From: Acidimicrobiia bacterium
GTDB taxonomy: Bacteria; Actinomycetota; Acidimicrobiia; Spongiisociales; UBA5794
DNA: 19,112 nucleotides
Assembly: GCA_013695075.1 (NCBI GenBank)
Contig: JACDBE010000109.1
Span: forward strand, 1 to 19,112
Direction: 5' to 3'
Shown: piece after piece, positions 14,350 to 19,112 of the stretch
How positions within the stretch are numbered: the stretch's first letter is position 1
Layout: every line of letters starts with the position of its first letter
Notes under the pieces: generated by a model
The model's database searches: none
What the model was told of the DNA's origin: nothing
Seen by the model: only the letters and a program-made list of their open reading frames with translations
Program-made: the position numbers and the translations under genes

Positions 14350-14637
14350 GTGCCTGCACCGCATCCACCTGAGTTCCGTCGTCGGGCGGTGGAGCTGGTC
14401 CGGGAGCGGGCCAAGCCGACCGCCCAGTTGGCCCGGGATATTGGCGTGTCGGAGTCGTGTCTGCGCAACTGGATGGCTCAGGCCGCCATCGACGACGGCC
14501 ACAAGCAGGGTGTGACCACCACCGAGCGCGGGGAGCTGGTTCGGCTGCGCCGGGAGAACCGGGTGCTGAAGATGGAGCGTGATCTGCTCTCTCGAGCCGC
14601 TGCCTTCTTCGCCACCGAGAATGTCCTGCCGAAATGA
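14350..14637 (+). CDS. IS3-family transposase OrfA (HTH_Tnp_1)
   Basis: A 95-residue protein. GTG 14350 follows GAGAGGAGAA at good spacing. Residues 8-50 (FRRRAVELVRERAKPTAQLA then RDIGVSESCLRNWMAQ) form the transposase helix-turn-helix that binds the element ends. Residues 58-85 (ERGELVRLRRENRVLKMERD) are the leucine-zipper-like coil for dimerisation, and FFATE is the usual end. OrfA overlaps OrfB by ATGA, where IS3 elements normally make an OrfAB fusion by -1 frameshifting. OrfB is truncated, so this OrfA is intact but alone; it could still act as an inhibitor of related elements. Confidence 0.85.
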   Translation: MPAPHPPEFRRRAVELVRERAKPTAQLARDIGVSESCLRNWMAQAAIDDGHKQGVTTTERGELVRLRRENRVLKMERDLLSRAAAFFATENVLPK

Positions 14638-14677
14638 TTTATCGGTTCATGGACGCGAACAAGGCCGACTTCCCGTA
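14634..14677 (+). pseudogene. IS3-family OrfB, first residues only
   Basis: ATG 14634 overlaps the OrfA stop and reads MIYRFMDANKADFP, the conserved opening of IS3 OrfB. After that the frame runs into unrelated sequence (YGHGQLVAAPG and on to a stop at 14828). The rve integrase domain with the DDE triad is absent. Confidence 0.7.
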
Positions 14678-14871
14678 CGGCCACGGCCAGCTTGTTGCCG
14701 CCCCGGGCAAGGCCCAGCCACAGACTCCACGCGTTGGCGTCGGCCGCGTTATCGTCAGTGGCGAGAATGCGCCGCGGTTCGCCGCACTCGTGGAAGACTT
14801 CCGCGCTGGGGGTTTCCCTGGACGATGAATCGGGTAGGCGCCTTTGTCTATCCGCCGAGGGAAGGTCCGTG

Positions 14872-15465
14872 ATGAACGACGAGCAGGTGACCGAGCTTCT
14901 CTACCAGGCTCTCGAGACCGAGATCGGTGGGGTGCAGGTCTACCAGACCGCCCTCCGTTGTGCCGTGAACGAGGATCTTCACCAGGAGTGGGAGAAGTAC
15001 CTCTCGGAGACCGAGAACCATGTCCGGATCGTCACCGACGTCTTCGGCAAGCTCGGTCTCGGCACCGAAACGGAGACGCCCGGCCGCCGCGTGGTCCGGT
15101 TGAAGGGACAGGCCCTGATCCAGGCGATGGAGACCGCCCTGGCCGAAGGTGATCCGGCCGCCGCCCAACTCGTCGCCGCCGAGTGCGTCGTCGATGCCGA
15201 GACCAAGGACCACGCCAACTGGGAGCTGATCGGCAAGATCGCCGGGAAGGCGACCGGGGACAAGAAGAAGGTGCTCACCGAGGCGTACGAGCAGGTGGAA
15301 GAGGAAGAAGACATGCACCTCTACCACACCATGGGCTGGGCCCGCGAGCTGTGGATCGAGTCGTTGGGGATGCCGGCCGTTCTTCCCCCGCCCGAGGAGG
15401 AGAAGAAGGTCACCACACCGATCGGAGCGTCGCGAGCGGAGCAATCCCGCGATGACATGCTCTGA
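14872..15465 (+). CDS. Ferritin-like four-helix protein
   Basis: A 197-residue protein. ATG 14872 is preceded by GAGGGAAGG; the open frame extends upstream but without coding character. Four helices can be traced: about 3-30 (QVTELLYQALETEIGGVQVY), 33-60 with E46-x-x-x-H50 in SETENHVRI, 78-120 with E104 and E110/H114, and 135-165 with EEEEDMHLYH. Glu/His pairs on each helix fit a ferritin-like or rubrerythrin-like dimetal site, so an iron-binding, oxidative-stress or unknown oxidase role is possible. The tail (170-197) is a Pro/Glu/Lys-rich extension. It precedes the DUF6766 gene by 17 bases, suggesting co-transcription; both are often seen with stress-response genes. Confidence 0.72.
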   Translation: MNDEQVTELLYQALETEIGGVQVYQTALRCAVNEDLHQEWEKYLSETENHVRIVTDVFGKLGLGTETETPGRRVVRLKGQALIQAMETALAEGDPAAAQLVAAECVVDAETKDHANWELIGKIAGKATGDKKKVLTEAYEQVEEEEDMHLYHTMGWARELWIESLGMPAVLPPPEEEKKVTTPIGASRAEQSRDDML

Positions 15466-15482
15466 GGTCTGCGGACCCCGAG

Positions 15483-15843
15483 ATGGCTAACCGCTCCCTT
15501 GCCAAACCCAACGGGCGGTGGTTTCACGACCACCTGCTCAGCGTGACCCTTCTTGCACTCTTTCTCGCCTCATGGGTGGGTCAGCTGTACTTCCAGTATC
15601 AGCACGAACTCGACGAGGCCCGACAGCACGGGGAACAGCAGTTCTCGATGTGGAGCAACCAGTTTCCTTGACTCGTTCTGGGCCAGCACCCTGGAGAACT
15701 GGCAGAGCGAATTCCTGCAGGTCCTCACATTCGTCGTTCTCACCACATATCTCATCCACCGGCACTCCCATGAGAGCCGAGACAGCACCGACAAGATGGC
15801 GGAAGACATCCGGCTCATCAAGGAATCCCTGGCGACCCGTTGA
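15483..15843 (+). pseudogene. DUF6766-type membrane protein with a one-base frameshift
   Basis: The first frame (from ATG 15483) reads NRSLAKPNGRWFHDHLLSVT, LLALFLASWVGQLYFQYQHE and LDEARQHGEQQFSMWS before a premature TGA at 15669. The second frame picks up exactly there as TSFLDSFWASTLENWQSEFL, QVLTFVVLTTYLIHR and HSHESRDSTDKM to a TGA at 15841. DUF6766 proteins have this order: a short basic head, TM1, a soluble loop with a HG motif, (F)LxxxxENWxSEFLQ, TM2, and a charged tail. One extra base at AGCAACCAG (about 15655) explains the break. The joined length (~119 aa) is normal for the family. Real inactivation or assembly error cannot be told apart here. Confidence 0.75.
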
Positions 15844-16106
15844 AACCTGTCGTCGTTTCGCGACCCGGATACCTGCTCGAAGAATGCCATGGCTTTGGCA
15901 CGGCGACTTCGGAGCCTCGAGACGAGCGGCGAGCCCGCTGTGCTACCTTTCCCGTTAAGCGACTCTGACCACGCCTGATCACGTCGAGGCTTCGCAGGCG
16001 GGCTTGAGGGACTGAGGACCACCATCCCGCCCGCCCGCGAGGCCCATCCCCAGCCGAGAGGATGTGTGGAGATCGCCGCTCCGCTCTCGGGTGTACGGGT
16101 GATAAA
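15844..16106. other. Intergenic stretch left of ISL3 element; nothing recognised
   Basis: About 260 bases with open shadow frames on both strands but no coding-like composition, no start with a ribosome binding site and no RNA gene that I can see. Confidence 0.3.
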
Positions 16107-16131
16107 GGGCTCATCGGATTTCAGCGGGGAG
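16107..16131. repeat. ISL3 left terminal inverted repeat
   Basis: Starts GGGCTCATCGGATTTCAGCG and continues GGGAG. It pairs with 17498-17522; the mismatches are at positions 1, 5, 7, 14 and 16 counted from the outer end. Confidence 0.75.
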
Positions 16132-17423
16132 TGATGGTCGCGAGTAGGTACCAGTTGGGCTTGCCGGCGTAGAGCAGGACTCGGATCCGGTAGTGGGCGA
16201 ACCGGCGGAACCCGAACCCGATCCGCTTGATCCGTTTCACCAGGTTGTTGATCCTCGGTGGGTCCGTTCGACACTCGTGCCTGGTGCCAGGCGACGATCT
16301 GGTACCGCCAACGGGTGATGGTGCGCCCGAGCGAGTGCACCTCGAGGGGACACGAGTCGTCTTGGAGATCGGCGGCGAGCTGGATGACGAACTCGCCGGC
16401 GACGTCGGGGTCGTCGATGTGGTAGATGGAACGGATGACTTCTTTGGCGTGCCACGCCATCCTCACCTCCCCGTGGGGATCACCGGCGCGCAGCAGACCG
16501 AGGAGCCGGTCGGAGCCTCGCTGGTCGAGGCGTTCGTGGGCCTTGGTCAACAGCCGTCGAGCCCGATACAGCGGATCGTCCTTGCGGCCTCGGTGCCCGA
16601 CAGTTTCGTTCTGGACCCGCCGACGGCACTCATCGAGCTTGTCGTTGGCGAGGCGGATGACGTGGAACGGGTCGGCGATCTGGGTGACATGGCTCAGGGT
16701 GTCGTCGAACACCTTGCGGTAGGGACCTGACAAGTCCAACACGCCCCATCGGATCGCCTGCCGCCATTCTTCGGGACGGGCCTCCAGCCAGCGAGACGCC
16801 CCGGTGGCGCTGCGGCCGGGCACCACGTCAAGCAGCTGGGCCCGGCCACCGTCACGGGTGACATCAACGATTGAGGTGCACCAAGCCTGCCGTCGCCAAT
16901 GACCGAACCGGCCGAACAGCGTCTCGTCCAAACCGACAGCGGTCACCGGTCCGATCCGCTCAGGGTCGTCGATGAGCGCCGTGCCGTAGGCGATCACGGC
17001 GTCGTTGATCGTGTGCCAATCACATCCGAGTTCTCGGGCCACTTCGGCAACGGTGCGGCCCAGCCGGCCCACCTGTTCAGTGACCCACCGGCCCGCCCGA
17101 TCGGTCATCACCCCCCGGGCGGGTGCGATCCGCGGAGACTGCTCGGTGAACGACCCCACCGCACACGACCCCTCCGGACAGGAGAAGCGCCACTTGTGCC
17201 ACATCAGCCGGGCGGGGCGCCCGAACGCGGGCAGATCCACCAACTCGACCCGGTCGTGATCCTTCACCCACACCGCACCATCGCAGCCAGGGCACCTCGG
17301 CCGCAGAGCCCTGGACTCGACATGCACCCGCAACGGCCCAACGTGCTCGCCGTCGACCCCCAGCACCTTCACGTCGGGTAGTCCCACGAGCAGCTCACAC
17401 ACGCGGATAGGGTTCGTCTCCAC
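16121..17423 (-). pseudogene. ISL3-family transposase, frameshifted near its end
   Basis: From GTG 17423: zinc finger C44, C47, C82, C87 in the zf-ISL3 pattern; a helix-turn-helix at about 123-143 (RTVAEVARELGCDWHTINDA); and the DDE domain with D166 in VGLDETLFG and D230 in VLDLSGPYRKVF, followed by the helical insert (HVIRLANDKLDECRR). At about 16252-16256, after NGPTE, two bases appear missing. The true C-terminus is in the next frame, INNLVKRIKRIGFGFRRFAH then YRIRVLLYAGKPNWYLL, ending at TGA 16121. The unshifted frame instead runs on for about 230 meaningless codons. Restored length is about 433 aa, normal for ISL3. The ribosome binding site GGAGG lies in a hairpin. Confidence 0.85.
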
Positions 17424-17478
17424 AGGGGTCCTCCAAGCTCGACGGCGTAGAACACCGTCAGATTGGCAGGACCCCTGT
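17422..17478 (-). promoter_or_regulatory. Long hairpin covering the ISL3 transposase ribosome binding site
   Basis: ACAGGGGTCCT (17422-17432) and AGGACCCCTGT (17468-17478) are perfect 11-base arms. Inside them CCAA/TTGG and GACGG/CCGTC also pair, leaving a loop of about nine bases. On the transposase strand the 3' arm contains the GGAGGA ribosome binding site and the first base of the start codon. Transcripts entering from outside the element would include both arms and fold the site shut, whereas a transcript started inside the hairpin would not. IS10 and IS50 use the same principle against impinging transcription; its use here is inferred. Confidence 0.6.
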
Positions 17479-17497
17479 CACCGTCCACGGACCCCTA

Positions 17498-17522
17498 CTC
17501 CCCGCTCAGATCCGAAGCGCCG
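17498..17522. repeat. ISL3 right terminal inverted repeat
   Basis: Reads CTCCCCGCTCAGATCCGAAG then CGCCG, the near reverse complement of the left end at 16107-16131. It marks the outer right boundary of the element. Confidence 0.75.
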
Positions 17523-17802
17523 GTTTCGGTTGTGCAGGGGTTACGGCGGTTCTCGTCGCCCCCGCTGGGGGGCCATTCTGGGGGCCAATGCGGCTCGGCA
17601 GCTTCACAGAGAGCCCAGCCGCCGCCACCGGGTGAAGCTGGACCAAACCGGACCCAGCCGGCGGGGAACGCCTCACAGGGCACGTGAGGGGGCCGTCCGG
17701 CTCCGTCCCCTGCCGAGGTGGTCTCGATGGGTGCGGTGAAACCCCTTATGGCATAAGGGTTTCAAGCCGGTCACCGCGTTTCTTTTTCGCGTGTCTAACA
17801 GG
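17523..17802. other. Intergenic stretch right of ISL3; only a hairpin noted
   Basis: No coding-like frame. The one structured element is the near-palindrome at 17737-17764, listed separately. The T-rich TTTCTTTTTCGCG at about 17780-17792 has no stem immediately before it on the plus strand. Confidence 0.35.
17737..17764 (-). terminator. Near-perfect hairpin, probable terminator of the lipoprotein gene
   Basis: TGAAACCCCTTATG and CATAAGGGTTTCA form 12-13-base arms with one bulged C. It lies about 39 bases after the lipoprotein stop codon on the minus strand. There is no U-run after it, which is common for actinobacterial terminators. Because it is nearly symmetric it could also be a protein-binding palindrome. 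Confidence 0.5.
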
Positions 17803-18315
17803 TCATTGGAAGTAAATCGGCTCGTCGTCGATGTGAAAGGTGAAGCTGCTTGGGGTGTCGCCATAGAACCAGTAGTCAGCGACCGCCCAACGATGGGCGT
17901 CGGTCGGGATCTCCAACTCGGCGGTGTGACTGGCTCCGGTGTCGGTCGCCATCGTCAACTCGTGACGGCCGGGCGGCACCGACAGCTCGAACGTGATCCA
18001 GTTGTGTTGGCCCTCGACGAAGAACTGATCCCGGACCACGACCTCGCCGTCGATCGCCACCGTGATGCCGACCGGATCGTGCTCGAAGCTCTGATTGCTC
18101 ACGTAGAGCGTCAGGTTCGGAGCAACCACCGGTGCCGCCGATGACCTTCCACCGGTCAACGCCGTCACGCTGGAGGTCGGTGGCGCGACCGAGGTCGGCC
18201 GGTCCGGCGCGGTCGTTGCTGGTACGGCAGCGACAGGTTCCATACCACTGCACGCCCCGACGATGAGCAGCGCGCAGGCGGCGAGAGCTCGAACCACGCC
18301 CTTTGGACGGTGCAC
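17803..18315 (-). CDS. Lipoprotein of unknown function (170 aa)
   Basis: GTG 18315 opens a lipoprotein: basic MHRPKG, hydrophobic 7-18, lipobox IVGAC with C22 as the lipidated residue, then a Thr/Pro/Ser/Ala-rich spacer to about 60. The mature domain (65-170) is beta-rich: APNLTLYVSNQSFEHDPVGI, TVAIDGEVVVRDQFFVEGQH, WITFELSVPPGRHELTMATD, then TAELEIPTD and an aromatic end with WFYGDT and FTFHIDDEPIYFQ. This looks like an immunoglobulin-like or PEGA-like sandwich, but I cannot name a family. It is divergent from the PGM1-like gene across 115 bases. Anchored on the outer face of the membrane. Confidence 0.75.
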   Translation of the reverse strand: MHRPKGVVRALAACALLIVGACSGMEPVAAVPATTAPDRPTSVAPPTSSVTALTGGRSSAAPVVAPNLTLYVSNQSFEHDPVGITVAIDGEVVVRDQFFVEGQHNWITFELSVPPGRHELTMATDTGASHTAELEIPTDAHRWAVADYWFYGDTPSSFTFHIDDEPIYFQ

Positions 18316-18430
18316 CTAGGCTTCCGGTTCCGACCTGCCTGGCCACCCGTCGCTGTCTCGTTTCGAACGCGACGAAAATCGAGCGGTTGGAACCCGTGGC
18401 ACACTGGCCGCGGCCGGCAGGACGGGAGCG

Positions 18431-19112
18431 ATGGAGGACTTCGACCAGCTGCAGCAGCGATTGGGCGACGTACTCGCCCGGAACCGTCCAGGGTCGACGG
18501 CTGACCACGTAGTAGTGGCACTTCCTTCCTACAGCGTCGGCGAGTCGTTGCTCTCGCACTACGTCGACCGCATTCCGGCGCTGGAGCATCGCTATCTGCT
18601 GGCGTCATTCATGCTCGGCCGCATCGAGTCGTGCTCATTCGTGTTCATCAGCTCGGCCGCGCCTGATGCCGAGGTGATCGACTACTACGCCTCCTTGGTC
18701 CCTCCCGAACGGCAAGCCGGAATGCGTGAGCGGCTGCGCATCGTCGAAGTTCCGGACACCACGGCCCGCTCGGTCGCGGCCAAGCTGCTCGATCGAGCCG
18801 ACCTCCTCGATGATCTCTGCCAGTCCTGCGCGGGTCGGCCGGCGTTCATCGAGCCGTGGAACGTCACGAGCTCAGAGGTGGAGGTCGCCCGGAGGCTGGG
18901 CGTGCCGATCAACGGCACCGCGCCGGAGTTGTGGCCGATCGGCTACAAGAGCGCGGGGCGAAAGCTGTTCGCCGACGTCGCTGCGCCACGTCCGTACGGC
19001 GTCGAGGATGTCCGCACGGTCAACGATGTCCTCACCGCCATCGCCGCGATCCGGGCCGCTCGACCGAGCACGGCCGGGGTGGTCATCAAGCACGACAACA
19101 GCGGTGCCGGGG
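18431..19112 (+). CDS. PGM1-like ATP-grasp peptide ligase, partial (runs off the window)
   Basis: An open frame of 227 codons runs from ATG 18431 to the window end with no stop. Its conserved run is VVVALPSYSVGESLLSHYVD, RYLLASFMLGR, FVFISSAAPDAEVIDYYASL, VEVPDTTARSVAAKLLDRAD, AFIEPWNVTSSEVEVARRLG, PINGTAPELWPIGYKSAGRK and LFADVAAPRPYGVEDVRTVN. These are the landmarks of PGM1-related proteins (pheganomycin-type peptide ligases): xNVTxxE, a G(S/Y)KS(A/G)xRKLF segment and GVEDxRT entering the ATP-grasp domain, with VVIKHDNSGAG as the first ATP-contacting strand and loop. Such enzymes join carboxyl and amino groups using ATP; the substrate here is unknown. The ribosome binding site is modest (AGGACGGGAG). 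Confidence 0.78.
   Translation, partial: MEDFDQLQQRLGDVLARNRPGSTADHVVVALPSYSVGESLLSHYVDRIPALEHRYLLASFMLGRIESCSFVFISSAAPDAEVIDYYASLVPPERQAGMRERLRIVEVPDTTARSVAAKLLDRADLLDDLCQSCAGRPAFIEPWNVTSSEVEVARRLGVPINGTAPELWPIGYKSAGRKLFADVAAPRPYGVEDVRTVNDVLTAIAAIRAARPSTAGVVIKHDNSGAG

Larger units (their letters stand above)
14290..14680 (+). mobile_element. Truncated IS3-family element
   Basis: Contains a complete OrfA and only the first codons of OrfB. The left end is inferred to lie just after the IS1634-like fragment (about 14283-14300). The right end is missing: OrfB similarity stops near 14677. Insertion next to another IS fragment is a nested or hotspot arrangement. Confidence 0.6.
16107..17522 (-). 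mobile_element. ISL3-family insertion sequence, about 1.4 kb
   Basis: The element is bounded by imperfect terminal inverted repeats (16107-16131 and 17498-17522, 20 of 25 positions matching when one is reverse-complemented) and contains one transposase gene reading leftwards. The size and the transposase stop codon lying inside the left repeat are usual for ISL3. I see no 8-bp direct repeat in the flanks (GTGATAAA versus GTTTCGGT), so one end may have recombined or the duplication has decayed. The transposase carries a frame break, so the copy is probably immobile by itself. Confidence 0.85.

Noticed and set aside
15570..16120. C-terminal ~180 codons of the uninterrupted ISL3 frame as part of the transposase
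   Set aside because: After the frame break the family C-terminus is in the neighbouring frame; the run-on frame passes beyond the left terminal repeat and overlaps the DUF6766 gene.

Overview
The window is high-GC DNA with GTG/ATG starts, short operons and GGAGG-type ribosome binding sites. Its gene families (LuxR-type regulators, class III cyclase/AAA/TPR proteins, PGM1-like ATP-grasp enzymes, DUF6766, ferritin-like proteins, actinobacterial ISL3/IS30/IS3 elements) point to an uncultured or little-studied actinomycete. That placement is inference; no rRNA or tRNA was seen.

Layout, left to right. 1-438 holds no convincing gene. 439-2127 is a minus-strand cluster: an NTF2-like/chimeric ORF, a secreted GH16 glycosidase coupled to it by a GTGA overlap, a 101-aa protein interrupted by a one-base frameshift, and a 33-aa signal-peptide-like ORF. 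A small ABM-fold protein (2326-2613) is divergent from it. 2954-3523 carries a phage terminase small subunit, the first ~45 residues of a large terminase, and abruptly the DNA-binding tail of a LuxR regulator: a collapsed prophage and regulator remnant. 3495-5525 is a two-gene minus-strand unit, a processive GT2 glycosyltransferase followed without spacing by a membrane protein whose C-terminus is cut by an IS30 fragment. 5547-5940 is a dead ECF sigma factor. 6297-9698 is a large class III nucleotide cyclase/AAA ATPase/TPR regulator split in two by an in-frame TAG that also forms part of a Shine-Dalgarno sequence. Its 5' end is welded to a decayed FAD-linked oxidase (9713-10140). 10479-12218 encodes a secreted PD40 beta-propeller protein with three InlB-like repeats, ending at the C-terminal part of an IS30 transposase. 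12561-13991 is an SDR/DUF2867 protein. 14052-14680 is a pile of IS fragments (IS1634-like, then IS3 OrfA plus the first residues of OrfB). 14872-15843 has a ferritin-like protein and a frameshifted DUF6766 membrane protein. 16107-17522 is a nearly complete ISL3 element with recognisable terminal inverted repeats and a strong hairpin over the transposase start. 17803-18315 is a lipoprotein, and divergent from it 18431 to the window end is a partial PGM1-like ATP-grasp ligase.

Overall this is a plastic accessory region: at least nine truncated or frameshifted genes and four IS families lie among a few intact envelope, secretion and signalling genes. The features most worth follow-up are the amber-split cyclase with reinitiation signal, the ISL3 translation-blocking hairpin, the GH16 operon with undescribed small products, and the PGM1-like gene with its divergent lipoprotein. 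Several single-base frame breaks could be real decay or assembly error; the raw reads would decide.
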